Source: Oscillospiraceae bacterium (lineage in GTDB: Bacteria; Bacillota; Clostridia; Oscillospirales; Oscillospiraceae). Taken from it: a stretch of DNA of 64,000 bases. Location: NCBI GenBank assembly GCA_902765595.1, contig CACXAQ010000001.1, positions 1 to 64,000 of the forward strand. Direction: 5' to 3'. Numbering within the stretch: the stretch's first letter is position 1; each line of letters opens with the position of its first letter. Below, piece after piece: positions 33,962 to 45,005 of this stretch. Made by a program: the position numbers and the translations under genes. The notes below the pieces were generated by a model. It was not told where the DNA came from. It was given only the letters and a program-made list of their open reading frames with translations, and did not search any database.

Positions 33962-36421
33962 ATGGAATCCGCAAGGAAGCAGACATTTATGGATCGGCTG
34001 GCGGCGTTCATCGTGGACAGAAAGAGCGTGTTCTTTCTTCTGTTCGCGATCGCCGGGATCTTCTGCGCCGTATCCCGCGGCTGGGTCCAGGTCAACGACG
34101 ATCTGACGGCGTATCTGCCGGAGACCACGGAGACCCGCCAGGGCCTGGAGCTGATGAACCGGGAGTTCACCACCTTCGGCACCGCGGAAGTGATGGTGGA
34201 GAACGTGACCTTTGAGCAGGCTGAGGCGCTCTGTGCCAAGGTGGAGGAGATCGAAGGCGTCAAGTCCGTGGAATTCGACCACAGCGAAAAGCACTATAAC
34301 GCCGCGGCCGCCCTCTTCTCCGTGACCTTTGACGGGCTGGAGAACGACCGGGTGAGCGTTGACGCCCTGGACCAGATCCGCCGGGAGCTGGCGTCCTATG
34401 ATCTGTATGTGGACAGCAACGTGGGCAATCCCCTCAAGACCATTATCGACCAGGAGATGCTGGTGGTGGACATCATCGCCGTGGTCATCATCATCCTGGT
34501 GCTGCTGCTGACCTCCAAGACCTACGCGGAGATCCCGGTGCTGCTCATCACCTTCGGCGCGGCGGCGCTGCTGAATATGGGCACCAACTACATGATGGGG
34601 GAGATCTCCTTCGTCACCAATTCCATCGCCATCGTGCTGCAGCTGGCCCTGGCCATCGACTATGCCATCATCCTCTGCCACCGCTACATGGAGGAGCACG
34701 AGACGAAGCCCGCCCGGGAAGCGGCCATCGCGGCCCTGGCCAAGGCCATCCCGGAGATCTCCGCCAGCTCCCTGACCACGGTGGCGGGCCTGCTGGCCCT
34801 GTGCTTTATGAAGTTCCAGCTGGGCCGGGACATGGGCTCGGTGCTCATCAAGGCCATCATCCTCTCCCTGTGCTCGGTGTTCCTGCTGATGCCGGGGCTG
34901 CTGGTGGTCTTCTCCAAATGGATCGACAGGAGCCACCACAAGAGCTTCGTGCCCAAGATCAGTTTTCTGGGGAAGGCGGTCTACGCCACCCGCTTCGTCA
35001 TGCCGGTGCTGTTCCTGGGCGTGTTCATCGCCGCCGCGATCTTTTCCAATAAGGTCAACTACGTCTATTCCCAGTACTCCGTGTCCTCCATCCGCCGGAA
35101 TGAGGAGCAGATCGCCGCTGCCCGCATCCACCAGATCTTCGGCAAGACCAATCAGATGGCACTGCTGGTGCCCGCCGGGGAGAACGACAAAGAGGCGGCC
35201 TTGATCGAGGACATTGAGGAGCTGAGCCGGGTGGATAAGGTCATCGGCCTTGCCAACATCGAGGCGGAGGACGGCTTTATGCTCACAAGCGAGCTCTCGC
35301 CCCGTCAGTTCGCGGAGCTGACAGACCTGGATGTGGAGGTGGCAAAGACCCTCTACGCCGGCTATGCCATGAACCGGGACGACTACGGGCAGATCGTCAC
35401 CAACCTGGAAAACTACCGGATCCCCCTGATCGACCTGCTGAACTATCTGATCGACCGGCGGGACGACGTGACGCTGAATCTGGACAAAGAGACCGAGGAG
35501 AAGCTGGACGATCTGGAGATCCAGATCCACGACGCCCAGCTCCAGCTCCGGAGCCAGGATTGGAGCCGCATCGTCATTGAGCTGGACCTGCCCACCGAGG
35601 GGGAGGACAGCTACGAATACCTGAATGTGATCCACGGCCTGACGGCCCGGTACTATTCCGAATACTACCTGGTGGGCGACACCACCAGCTGCAGCGACCT
35701 GCGGGCCTCTTTCCAGAACGACAATCTGCTCATCAGCGTGCTGACGGTGCTGTTTGTCATTCTGGTGCTGATCTTCACCTTCCGCTCCGCGGGGCTGCCG
35801 CTGCTGCTGATCCTGATCATCCAGGGCAGCATCTTCTGCAACTTTGCCATTCCCTATCTGCGGGGGAACAATCTGTTCTTCCTGACCTATTTGATCATCA
35901 GCGCCATCCAGATGGGCGCGAACATCGACTACGCCATCGTCATCTCCAGCCGATACATGGAGCTGAAGGAGAAAATGCCTCTGCGGGAGGCCATGATCGA
36001 AACGCTGAACCTGGCCTTTCCCACCATCATCACCTCCGGCACCATGCTGGCCTCCGCCGGCATCATCATCGGCTTTATGACGTCCAACGAGACCATTTCC
36101 GCCATTGGCGTGTATCTGGGCATCGGCACTCTGATCTCCATCTTCCTGGTCATGTGTGTGCTGCCCCAGATCTTGCTGATGGGCGATATCGTCATCAAGA
36201 AGACCTCCTTCCACATCGACCGGGGGAACCGGGTGGCCCATCGGGTGGGCCTGATGCGGATCGACGGACGGGTGCGCGGCAGCCTGGACGGGCTGATCGA
36301 CGCCGAGGTCCACGGGGTCTTCCGGGGCACGCTCAACGCCATCATCGACATTGGCAGCGTGCAGTCCATGGAGGAGAAAAGCCTCCGGGAGAACAATCCG
36401 AGGGAAGGAGAGGCGGAATGA
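33962..36421 (+). CDS. RND/MMPL-family membrane transporter
   Basis: 819 residues from the ATG at 33962; a TTG at 33950 is an alternative but lies only two bases from GAGGAG. Two MMPL units of similar build are visible, each a helix, a large extracytoplasmic domain, then five or six helices. The segments AIDYAIILCHRYMEE and ANIDYAIVISSRYMEL are the repeated helix-4 motif. Substrates of this family are often lipids or lipid-linked molecules. A TATAAT lies at 33917-33922. It overlaps the next gene by four bases. Confidence 0.87.
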   Translation: MESARKQTFMDRLAAFIVDRKSVFFLLFAIAGIFCAVSRGWVQVNDDLTAYLPETTETRQGLELMNREFTTFGTAEVMVENVTFEQAEALCAKVEEIEGVKSVEFDHSEKHYNAAAALFSVTFDGLENDRVSVDALDQIRRELASYDLYVDSNVGNPLKTIIDQEMLVVDIIAVVIIILVLLLTSKTYAEIPVLLITFGAAALLNMGTNYMMGEISFVTNSIAIVLQLALAIDYAIILCHRYMEEHETKPAREAAIAALAKAIPEISASSLTTVAGLLALCFMKFQLGRDMGSVLIKAIILSLCSVFLLMPGLLVVFSKWIDRSHHKSFVPKISFLGKAVYATRFVMPVLFLGVFIAAAIFSNKVNYVYSQYSVSSIRRNEEQIAAARIHQIFGKTNQMALLVPAGENDKEAALIEDIEELSRVDKVIGLANIEAEDGFMLTSELSPRQFAELTDLDVEVAKTLYAGYAMNRDDYGQIVTNLENYRIPLIDLLNYLIDRRDDVTLNLDKETEEKLDDLEIQIHDAQLQLRSQDWSRIVIELDLPTEGEDSYEYLNVIHGLTARYYSEYYLVGDTTSCSDLRASFQNDNLLISVLTVLFVILVLIFTFRSAGLPLLLILIIQGSIFCNFAIPYLRGNNLFFLTYLIISAIQMGANIDYAIVISSRYMELKEKMPLREAMIETLNLAFPTIITSGTMLASAGIIIGFMTSNETISAIGVYLGIGTLISIFLVMCVLPQILLMGDIVIKKTSFHIDRGNRVAHRVGLMRIDGRVRGSLDGLIDAEVHGVFRGTLNAIIDIGSVQSMEEKSLRENNPREGEAE

Positions 36422-39171
36422 ACAGAAAACGACTTCTCGCGCTGCTGCTGTGCCTTGCGCTGTTCAGCCTGCTGGGCGCCCCCGCGGCCTGGGCTGCGGA
36501 GGACGAGGTCCGGCACATCGCAACGGTGGAGGATCTGAAAAAGCTGGCGGAGGACTGCCGCCTGGACAGCTACTCCCAGGGCATTCAGGTGGTGCTTGAC
36601 GCGGACCTGGACCTGGAGGGGGAGGCAATCTATCCCATCCCCACCTTCAGCGGCAGCTTTGACGGCAAGGGCCACAGCATCAGCGGCCTGCACCTGAAAA
36701 CCGACGGCTCTCACCAGGGCCTGTTCCGCTACCTCCGGGAGGAGGGAAGCATCCGGGACCTTCGCGTGTCCGGCAGCATCTCGCCGGAGACCGGCCGCTG
36801 CCAGATCGGCGGCATCGTGGGCGTGAACTACGGCACGATCAGCGGCTGCAGCTTTGAGGGCAGCGTTTCCGGCTTGAACGCCGTGGGCGGCATTGCCGGA
36901 GAGAACTACGGGACCATCCGGGACTGCGCCGCCTTCGGCACGGTGGATGGGAAACGGATGACCGGCGGCATCGCCGGTTACAGCGAGGGCCTTATTGCCG
37001 ACTGCCGGAATGCGGCCCGGGTGAACACCACCATCAGCGAGAGCGCCATTCAATTGGAGGACCTGCGGGTGTCCGCCCTGAGCGCCGCAGAGCTGACCCA
37101 TGCCGAGGATGAAAACGTGGTCTCTGACAGCGGCGGCATCGTGGGTTATTCCAAGGGCATTGTGCGCAGCTGCCGGAACCTGGGGGACATCGGCTACCCG
37201 CACTTCGGCTACAACGTGGGCGGCATCGCCGGGCGGCAGTCCGGCTATATGACTGCCTGCGAGAACTGGGGTCAGGTGGACGGCCGCAAGGACGTGGGCG
37301 GCATCGTGGGGCAGATGGAGCCCTACCTGCTGCTCAAGGAATCGGTCAACATGGCCGATGAGCTGCGGATCCTCAACGAGAAGATGAACATGGCCTCCGG
37401 GACCATGGGGGACATGTCGGACGAATTGCAGCTGGCTGTGGATCAGATCGATCAGGGCAGCTACTCCGCCGCCGGGAAGATCGCGGAGGACAACGGCGTC
37501 TCCGCCTCCGGCAGCATCACTCCGGCAGACGGAAGCGAGGAGAATGACGCCGGCGGCGGGAGCATTAACCCGTCGGACGGCGGCATCACCGACCAGGACA
37601 TCCAGGACGGCCTGGATTACCTGGACGACAACACCAGTGCGGATACGGACGACATATCCGTCCCGGACGGCATTTCCGGTGATGTGAACAGCATAGCCGG
37701 CGGCATGGCCCGGATCTATCGGGTCCTGGCCAACAACACGGGCGAACTCTCCGATGAGCTGACCGAGATGAACGATCAGCTCTCCCGCGTCCTGATGCTG
37801 ATGGCCAACGCCATGAACGGCGCCGCCAGCCGCCAGATCTTCGAGGACGTGTCCGACGAGCTAAAGGAAGAGGACCTGGACGGACGGGTATCCTTCTGCC
37901 AGAATCACGGGCCTGTGGACGGCGACAAGAGCGTTGGCGGGATTTCCGGCGCCATGGGCATCGAGTACGAATTCGACATGGAGGGGAACCTGGTCGAAGC
38001 CATCGGCATCGAGGGTATCGTCTCCAATACGTATGAGACCCACTGCGTCAGCTCTGACAACCAGAATCACGGTACGGTGGTCGGAAAGAAGGACGGAGTG
38101 GGCGGCATCGCCGGCACCGAGGAGCTGGGCAGCATCCTCCGCTGCGAGGGCTACGGCACAGTCAGCAGCACGGACGGCGGCTATGTGGGCGGCATCGTGG
38201 GCTGCTCCTACAGCGTGGTGCGCCGGAGCTATGCCATGTGCAATCTGTCCGGTCAGGAGTATGTAGGCGGCATCGCCGGCTACGGTACCACCCTGGCCGA
38301 CTGCGGCAGCCTTGTGGGGATGGGCGACGCATCTGCCTGCAGCGGCGCCATCGCAGGCTGGGCGGATATGGAAGGCGACGCCGTTACCGGCAATTTCTTC
38401 GTCCACGAGAGCCTTGGCGCCGTGGACGGCATCAGCTACAGCGGGAAGGCGGTCCCTCTCAGCTATGAGGAAATGCTGAAGAGGGAGGACCTGCCGGAAC
38501 AGTTCCACACCCTGCATTTGAGCTTTATGGCCGACGGAGAGCTGGTGGAGGAGATCCAGTTCGAGTACGGCGGCAGCATCGACCCGGACAGCATCCCCGC
38601 CGTACCCGAAAAAGAGGGCTACACCGGTACCTGGCCGGACTATGATTACAGCGCGCTCTACTACAGCGCCGTGATCGAGGCGATCTATACGCCGAGAGAG
38701 GGCGCTCTCGCGGCCAGACAGACCCGTGAGGATTCGCCCATGGCCATCGTGCTGATCGAGGGCGACTTTGATAAGAGCACCGAGGTGCTGCTCAGCTCCT
38801 TCCAGGGCGATGATCCCGATGTTTCGGGCAAGATCCTGGAGAAGTGGGTCGTCCACCTGAGCCAGCTGGAAGAGGGGCAGAGCTACAGCCTGCGCTATCT
38901 GCCGCCGGAGCTGGAGCGTGGCCACCACACGGAGATATATGTGCTGCAGGACGGCGAATGGTCCAAGGCCGATACCGGCACCGCCGGCAGCTATATCAGC
39001 TTCGCGTGCAGCGACAGTACCGTGGTATTCTGCGCGGTTGAGATGAAGAGCGTGGGACTTGGCCTGTATCTGGCCATCGGCGGGACCGCCGTGGCGCTGA
39101 TGGGTCTGGGGCTGGCGCTGAATCGCCGGAGAAAAAAGAAAACGCCCGCTGTGGAGCGGAGCGAAAACTGA
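36418..39171 (+). CDS. GLUG-motif secreted surface protein with membrane anchor
   Basis: 917 residues. A signal peptide (about 1-30, LLLCLALFSLLGAPAAWAA) is followed by repeated GLUG-type beta units (GGIVGVNYGTISGCSFEG, GGIAGENYGTIRDC, GGIVGYSKGIVRSC, GGIAGRQSGYM). A central helical and acidic region (about 320-480) separates these from more GLUG repeats. The C-terminus has one membrane helix and RRRKKK, with no LPxTG motif. The GLUG repeats probably form a beta-solenoid stalk outside the cell. The start overlaps the MMPL gene (ATGA), suggesting the two work together. Confidence 0.77.
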   Translation: MNRKRLLALLLCLALFSLLGAPAAWAAEDEVRHIATVEDLKKLAEDCRLDSYSQGIQVVLDADLDLEGEAIYPIPTFSGSFDGKGHSISGLHLKTDGSHQGLFRYLREEGSIRDLRVSGSISPETGRCQIGGIVGVNYGTISGCSFEGSVSGLNAVGGIAGENYGTIRDCAAFGTVDGKRMTGGIAGYSEGLIADCRNAARVNTTISESAIQLEDLRVSALSAAELTHAEDENVVSDSGGIVGYSKGIVRSCRNLGDIGYPHFGYNVGGIAGRQSGYMTACENWGQVDGRKDVGGIVGQMEPYLLLKESVNMADELRILNEKMNMASGTMGDMSDELQLAVDQIDQGSYSAAGKIAEDNGVSASGSITPADGSEENDAGGGSINPSDGGITDQDIQDGLDYLDDNTSADTDDISVPDGISGDVNSIAGGMARIYRVLANNTGELSDELTEMNDQLSRVLMLMANAMNGAASRQIFEDVSDELKEEDLDGRVSFCQNHGPVDGDKSVGGISGAMGIEYEFDMEGNLVEAIGIEGIVSNTYETHCVSSDNQNHGTVVGKKDGVGGIAGTEELGSILRCEGYGTVSSTDGGYVGGIVGCSYSVVRRSYAMCNLSGQEYVGGIAGYGTTLADCGSLVGMGDASACSGAIAGWADMEGDAVTGNFFVHESLGAVDGISYSGKAVPLSYEEMLKREDLPEQFHTLHLSFMADGELVEEIQFEYGGSIDPDSIPAVPEKEGYTGTWPDYDYSALYYSAVIEAIYTPREGALAARQTREDSPMAIVLIEGDFDKSTEVLLSSFQGDDPDVSGKILEKWVVHLSQLEEGQSYSLRYLPPELERGHHTEIYVLQDGEWSKADTGTAGSYISFACSDSTVVFCAVEMKSVGLGLYLAIGGTAVALMGLGLALNRRRKKKTPAVERSEN

Positions 39172-39177
39172 AACTGG

Positions 39178-39225
39178 GTCAGCGCCGGTATAGAAAAACA
39201 GAGGATTGGACATACTGGCGCTGAC
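39178..39225 (+). terminator. Hairpin after the GLUG gene
   Basis: GTCAGCGCCGGTAT pairs with ATACTGGCGCTGAC over 14 positions with one mismatch. No clear T run follows, so termination strength is uncertain. Confidence 0.5.
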
Positions 39226-39292
39226 AGAAAGAGCCATTATTTGAAAAAAATGGGTCATTTTGCCATTTCGATACACTCTGTTCACAATTGTG

Positions 39293-39301
39293 TGGTATAA
39301 T
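39293..39301 (+). promoter_or_regulatory. Extended -10 promoter of the LCP gene
   Basis: TGGTATAAT is an extended -10 element, 52 bases before the LCP start. No -35 box stands out. Confidence 0.5.
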
Positions 39302-39352
39302 CATCAAACACGTGCCCGCTTGGGCAAAAATGAGAAACCGGAGAGACTTCCA

Positions 39353-40762
39353 ATGAAAATGAAATCGAATCGAAGCAAGAAGGATAAGATCCTGCGGATC
39401 ATCGCGACTGTCATGGGCATCGTGGGCGTCATCGTCATTGCCGTGGTCTGCATCCATCAGGTGTGGGTCCGCCCGCCTCAGGTGGTGGATCCCACCCAGC
39501 CGACGCCTGAGGTCCCCGAGGTCACGGCGCCTGCGAAGGAGATCGAGGAGACGCCTCTGCCGAGTCCCATGGAGACGGGAAAGCCGGAAGAGAAGGACGA
39601 AAATGACGAGCAGCGCGAGCAGCTCAAGTCCAACCGGAAAGAGGGCGTGTACACGATCCTTCTGGTAGGCAACGACGATGGACAGGGGAATACCGACACC
39701 ATCCTGGTGGGCAAGATCGACACCGTCAATCATCAGATGGACTTTGTCACCATCCCCCGTGATACGCTCATCAATATGCCCTGGCCGGTCAGAAAGATCA
39801 ACTGCGTCTACTGGGGCTCTCGCTACGACAACGGCGACGGCATCACGGCGCTGAAGACTCAAATTTCCCGCCTTACCGGCTTTGAGCCCGACTGCTATGT
39901 GGTGGTGGACCTGAATGTGTTCATTGATGCGGTGGACCTGATCGGCGGTGTGTACTTCGACGTGCCCATCGATATGAATTACGAAATGCCTGCCCAGAAT
40001 CTGAGCATTCACCTGAAGAAGGGCTATCAGCTGCTGGACGGTGAGCAGGCCATGGGCTGCGTGCGCTTCCGCAAGGGTTATCCCAACGGTGACCTTGGAC
40101 GCATCGAGACCCAGCACAAGTTCCTCAAGGCCTGCGCCTCCCAGTTCCTGGACAAGGGCAATATCCCCCACATGCCGGAGCTTTTGAAGCTGCTGGCGGA
40201 TAACCTGGACACGGATCTGAGCGCCGCCAATATGGCGTTCTTTGCGGAGGAGTTCCTCAAGTGCAAGGCGGAGGACATCAATTTCCACACGCCGGAGCTG
40301 GGCGGAGGTATGATTTCCGGATACAGCTACGTCACCCTGTCGCTGGACAAGTGGCTGGAACTGGTGAACGAGGTCCTCAATCCCTTCAACGATCCGATCA
40401 CCAGAGATAACTTGGATATGGTCTATATGACGCCCTGGGGCTACGAGGGCACCAAGGGCCTGCGCGGAGCGGACTACTACACCCAGACCGCCAAGACCGA
40501 CGGGACTTCCGCCGAGGGGGCACAGCCTGCCGAAGGCGGGGAGCAGCCCACGGACGGCGGACAGCCCGCCGATGGGGGACAGCCCGCCGATGGGGGACAG
40601 CCTGCCGATGGGGGACAGCCCGCCGACGGCGGACAGCCCGCTGACGGGGGACAGCCCGCTGACGGGGGACAGCCCGCTGATGGCGGACAGCAGCCCGGCG
40701 GCGGAGAGCCCGCACCCGGCGGCGACGGCGGCGCGCCTGCCGACCCGGTAGTCGAACCCTGA
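39353..40762 (+). CDS. LytR-CpsA-Psr (LCP) family protein with QPADGG repeats
   Basis: 469 residues from the ATG after GGAGAG. One N-terminal membrane helix (about 14-38) precedes an outside linker and the LCP domain ([69 protein letters not shown]). LCP proteins transfer polymers such as teichoic acids or capsule from lipid carriers to peptidoglycan. The C-terminal 70 residues are a Gly/Pro/Asp-rich tail with about seven QPADGG repeats, likely a flexible wall-spanning region of variable length. Confidence 0.9.
   Translation: MKMKSNRSKKDKILRIIATVMGIVGVIVIAVVCIHQVWVRPPQVVDPTQPTPEVPEVTAPAKEIEETPLPSPMETGKPEEKDENDEQREQLKSNRKEGVYTILLVGNDDGQGNTDTILVGKIDTVNHQMDFVTIPRDTLINMPWPVRKINCVYWGSRYDNGDGITALKTQISRLTGFEPDCYVVVDLNVFIDAVDLIGGVYFDVPIDMNYEMPAQNLSIHLKKGYQLLDGEQAMGCVRFRKGYPNGDLGRIETQHKFLKACASQFLDKGNIPHMPELLKLLADNLDTDLSAANMAFFAEEFLKCKAEDINFHTPELGGGMISGYSYVTLSLDKWLELVNEVLNPFNDPITRDNLDMVYMTPWGYEGTKGLRGADYYTQTAKTDGTSAEGAQPAEGGEQPTDGGQPADGGQPADGGQPADGGQPADGGQPADGGQPADGGQPADGGQQPGGGEPAPGGDGGAPADPVVEP
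40553..40690 (+). repeat. 18-bp tandem repeat encoding DGGQPA units
   Basis: About 7.7 copies of an 18-base unit (GATGGGGGACAGCCCGCC and variants) lie in frame within the LCP gene. Copies differ mainly at third codon positions. Confidence 0.92.
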
Positions 40763-40877
40763 GCAGGAGAAAGGCTTGCCCCGCACCGGAAAACTCTGGT
40801 CAAAATACACAAAATCTGGGGTTTCCGGTGCTTTCGGGAAAAGTGCCTCTTCCTTTTTCAAAGGTCTTGGGGTATAA

Positions 40878-42221
<1,344 letters not shown>

Positions 42222-42238
42222 TAGCATTCTGCTGACAG

Positions 42239-42264
42239 AAAAAACCGCCTTTGGGCGGTTTTTT
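42239..42264 (+). terminator. Terminator of eno
   Basis: AAAAAACCGCC pairs with GGCGGTTTTTT around a TTTG loop. Confidence 0.95.
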
Positions 42265-42295
42265 CTTTTCTGTGTATAATCTCTTCCAGTTCCGG

Positions 42296-42323
42296 CAAGA
42301 ATAGGGATGCAAACCTATTCTTG
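42296..42323 (+). promoter_or_regulatory. Leader hairpin before the M23 peptidase
   Basis: CAAGAATAGG pairs perfectly with CCTATTCTTG. It ends four bases before the GGAGG ribosome site, and TATAAT stands at 42275-42280 upstream. Confidence 0.5.
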
Positions 42324-42339
42324 TATGGAGGTTAAACAC

Positions 42340-43062
42340 ATGAACAGCAAAAGCTCCGGCGGCTGGCTGGAGGGATTTTTCACGGGTAAGGGCTTCTACA
42401 TAGTCCTTTTCCTGTGCGCCGCGGTGATCGGCGTATCCGCCTGGATGTTGGCGGCAGGGAACGGGACTATGGAAGAAGTCGTACCGGTCAGCAACACGGA
42501 AAACCGTCGGGTGGAGACGGTCATCGTCCCGCCCAAACGGGAGAACAATGAGATCATCGGCGAGCCGATCGAGAATGTGGTCCAGGGTCTCAGCGACCCA
42601 ACGGAGGAAGAGCCGGTAGAGGACACCATCAGCGAGGAGCCGGCTTCGGTCAACCCCAACTATGCCTGGCCGGTCAGCGGCGAGGTGTCCCGCTTCCACG
42701 ACGCGGACAATCTGAGCTATGACCCCACCATGCTGGATTGGCGCACCCATCAGGGTGTGGACATTCTGGCGCCTGCGGGTGAGACCGTCACCGCGGCCCA
42801 CGCGGGCCGCGTGGAGAGCGTCCGTCAGGATGATCTGTTCGGTACGGTGGTCACGGTGAGTCACGGCGACGGGGTCTGCACGGTCTATGCAAACCTTGCC
42901 GAAGAGGTGGCCGTGAACGCGGGCGACTGGGTGGAGCCCGGCAGCGTGATCGGCGCTGTGGGCGCAACGGCCCTGTGCGAGGTCAACCAGGAATCCCACC
43001 TGCACTTTGCCGTGGTGGTCAACGGGGTCGATCGGAACCCGCTGGACTATCTTCCCGCCTGA
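42340..43062 (+). CDS. M23 peptidase, SpoIIQ-like
   Basis: 240 residues. One N-terminal membrane helix (about 18-40) is followed by an acidic linker and a C-terminal LytM/M23 domain. Zinc ligands are retained in HQGVDILAPAG (HxxxD) and HLHFAVVVNG (HxH). The size and layout resemble SpoIIQ, the forespore half of the channel to the mother cell; catalytic residues are present as in clostridial SpoIIQ. A general cell-wall peptidase is the alternative. GGAGG precedes the ATG. Confidence 0.77.
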   Translation: MNSKSSGGWLEGFFTGKGFYIVLFLCAAVIGVSAWMLAAGNGTMEEVVPVSNTENRRVETVIVPPKRENNEIIGEPIENVVQGLSDPTEEEPVEDTISEEPASVNPNYAWPVSGEVSRFHDADNLSYDPTMLDWRTHQGVDILAPAGETVTAAHAGRVESVRQDDLFGTVVTVSHGDGVCTVYANLAEEVAVNAGDWVEPGSVIGAVGATALCEVNQESHLHFAVVVNGVDRNPLDYLPA

Positions 43063-43134
43063 AGTGAAACAACAAAAAGAGCCTCCCGGCGAATGGGCGG
43101 GTGTCGTAAAACAGTTTTATAGTGTTTTGCGGGG

Positions 43135-43160
43135 ACGGCATGACTTACGGGTCATGCCGT
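43135..43160. terminator. Hairpin between the M23 gene and the recombinase remnant
   Basis: ACGGCATGAC pairs with GTCATGCCGT around TTACGG, followed by TTCC on the plus strand. The convergent genes may share it. Confidence 0.5.
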
Positions 43161-43580
43161 TTCCTGTTTCATCGATTCATCCAGAGGGATAAAGCCTACG
43201 AAATCATAGCGGACACTGATGCTCTGATGCCGCTTTCCGCTGCTCTTGTCCGGTGCCCCAATGTAGATCGTCTTGATCAAATCATGGGCTGCATAAGCGG
43301 TCAATTCGTCCAGATCCGTATACTGATGGACCTTCTGGATAAACAGTTCCAAATTCTGATTCTGCTGTTCCTGTACTTCGATCTCCTGCCGCAATGTCTC
43401 AACGTCCACTTTCAAGGCCTGTTGCTCTTCCTCGTAGCTGCTGCTCATGACGGCAAAGCGCTCGTCGCTCAGCTTTCCGGTTACGTTGTCCTCGTAGATC
43501 CTCACGAAGAGCTTGTCGAGCTCAAGGATACGCTTCTGCGATGGCGTTTTTGAATTTCGTTCTGTTTCCTCCGCAATCAA
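43152..43580 (-). pseudogene. Large serine recombinase, C-terminal fragment
   Basis: About 140 codons resemble the coiled-coil and C-terminal part of TndX/TnpX-type recombinases: ELDKLFVRIYEDNVTGKLSDERF, then a long helix rich in E/Q, then the DUF4368-like tail. The catalytic N-terminal domain is absent; the neighbouring sequence upstream belongs to another gene. It marks the remains of an integrated element. Confidence 0.82.
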
Positions 43581-44185
43581 TGCTTATGATACGAGCCTTT
43601 CACGATCCCTTGGATCTGAAGCTCATCTACGATGATATCCGGGTATGCTTTTGTATCCGGATTGCAGGAATGAAGAATGTATTTTTTGTTTTTCGGATCG
43701 AAGCCGAGCTTCTTCAAATTGTTTTTCCCGTCGAACAGCGCGATCACAAGATCTCCCTCGTTGGCTGTCTGCTGCCGTTTCACAAACACATAATCGCCTG
43801 GGAAGATGCCCGCGCCGATCATGCTCTCACCTTTGGCAATCAGCGCGAAGTAATCTCCCTTTTCCACCAGCGTCTCGGGCATGCGGATCGTCTCGATAAA
43901 GCGCTGCTCTTCCTCTTGTCCAGGCCCACAAGCAACAGTACCCAAAACTGCAATGCCATGAATGGGCGAGACTTCGCTCATCTCTTTTGTACGCACGCTG
44001 CGATAACCGTTGTAACTCAGCTCACCTTTTTCCTGCATATCCACAAGATAACGGTGAACAGTGGAAAGCGGGATCCCGGTTCCTTCGACGATCTCGCGTA
44101 CGCTGGGGACTTTATCGTGTTCGTAAAAAAACGCGTTGATGAAATCTGCGATGATCGGTTTCTTCGATTCGTCCTTTCTGCGCAT
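43577..44185 (-). CDS. LexA-like repressor, S24 family
   Basis: 202 residues. An N-terminal winged helix (DKVPSVREIVEGTGIPLSTVHRYLVDMQEKGEL) is followed by a self-cleavage domain. The usual Ala-Gly cleavage pair is Cys-Gly (VACGPG). The catalytic serine is in AKGESMIGAGI, and the lysine is probably in the KNNLKKLG stretch. It is most likely a phage- or transposon-type repressor that responds to DNA damage. It lies between element remnants and has paired inverted repeats in its own promoter, so autoregulation is likely. Confidence 0.84.
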   Translation of the reverse strand: MRRKDESKKPIIADFINAFFYEHDKVPSVREIVEGTGIPLSTVHRYLVDMQEKGELSYNGYRSVRTKEMSEVSPIHGIAVLGTVACGPGQEEEQRFIETIRMPETLVEKGDYFALIAKGESMIGAGIFPGDYVFVKRQQTANEGDLVIALFDGKNNLKKLGFDPKNKKYILHSCNPDTKAYPDIIVDELQIQGIVKGSYHKH

Positions 44186-44204
44186 ATGGTTCCCTCCAAA
44201 AAAA

Positions 44205-44252
44205 CAGGCTGTTTCTGATAGGGAGTATACTACTAGAAACAGTCTGTGTCAA
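44205..44252 (-). promoter_or_regulatory. Promoter and operators of the LexA-like gene
   Basis: On the minus strand TTGACA and TATACT are separated by 17 bases. Two arms, AGAAACAGTCTG (44235-44246, plus-strand reading) and its inverse CAGGCTGTTTCT (44205-44216), overlap the -35 side and lie just past the -10 box. They form a likely operator pair. Confidence 0.75.
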
Positions 44253-44314
44253 GAACATTTTGAAAGCTTTTGTTTCTTTTTCGTTCTGCTGTTCTCGCTA
44301 AAGTAGGTTGCAGC

Positions 44315-44590
44315 TTACTTATTCAGCTTGCACATGCGGTTTCTGTCTGCGAGCGTGGCTTCGACTTTGGCGCAGAGCGTTTGCGCGGCGGCGTTGTCCT
44401 TTTCCAGCACCGCGCTCTGCAGCTCGTCCACCAGCGCGTTCAGGCTGGCCTCGATATCGTTCAGCGCGTCAGAGCTGACGGTGCCGGAGAAGCGGAAGCT
44501 CTCGGCCAGTTTGTTCAGCGCTTTTTTGTTTCACTGTCGTCACACTGGCTGGCAATAAAGACGGACTTGGACTGCAACGCACGCATGGTA
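44315..44590 (-). pseudogene. Broken coding remnant of unknown family
   Basis: A minus-strand frame reads KALNKLAESFRFSGTVSS... to MCKLNK, coil-rich. In another frame just upstream is MDTMRALQSKSVFIASQC. The two pieces look like one gene split by a frameshift. It overlaps the extended TnpV frame. The family was not recognised. Confidence 0.35.
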
Positions 44591-45005
44591 TCCATGCGGG
44601 CTTTATGTAATGTCCGTGTGGAATTGCACATCCAAATGCGTAGATGAGTTCGGCAAGTGCCGTTTCCTCAGCCGAGGCTCGGATCGCGTTCATTTCCTGC
44701 ACCCAACGAAGCGGATCCTCGGCTTTAAGTGTTTCCGTGATGCCGCGCTTGTCTGCAAGTTGCTTGGTGATTAAGTCGATCCTCTCGTTTGCGGTCTCGT
44801 CGATTTCGGCAAGATGCCGATGCAAAGTGCCATCGAGGAGCATGCTCAAATAAACAGCTGAATGATGCTCCTTCAGATAGTTCTTACGCAACCGGCCCCA
44901 TCGACCGATAGGCTTGGTTTCCTCAACCGTAAGAGTCGGAATTAAGACTTCGCCGACCTGCGTATAGGTTCCGCCGTTCTGTTCGAAAAAGGACCGTGCT
45001 TTCAT
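44469..45005 (-). CDS. tnpV: TnpV transposon protein, C-terminus run on into remnant sequence
   Basis: 178 residues. The first 122 match TnpV: FFEQNGGTYTQVGEVLIPTL, GRWGRLRKNYLKEHHSAVYLSMLLDGTLHRHLAEIDETANER, and MNAIRASAEETALAELIYA. TnpV proteins travel with Tn4451-type elements; their role is unclear. Normal members end near ELIY, while here 55 extra residues without likeness follow, so the end is probably disturbed. The region 45006-45329 holds no gene that I can see. Confidence 0.77.
   Translation of the reverse strand: MKARSFFEQNGGTYTQVGEVLIPTLTVEETKPIGRWGRLRKNYLKEHHSAVYLSMLLDGTLHRHLAEIDETANERIDLITKQLADKRGITETLKAEDPLRWVQEMNAIRASAEETALAELIYAFGCAIPHGHYIKPAWIPCVRCSPSPSLLPASVTTVKQKSAEQTGRELPLLRHRQL

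Noticed and set aside
40553..40690. 18-bp repeats as a possible CRISPR array or origin iterons
   Set aside because: They are in-frame coding repeats of the LCP protein tail.
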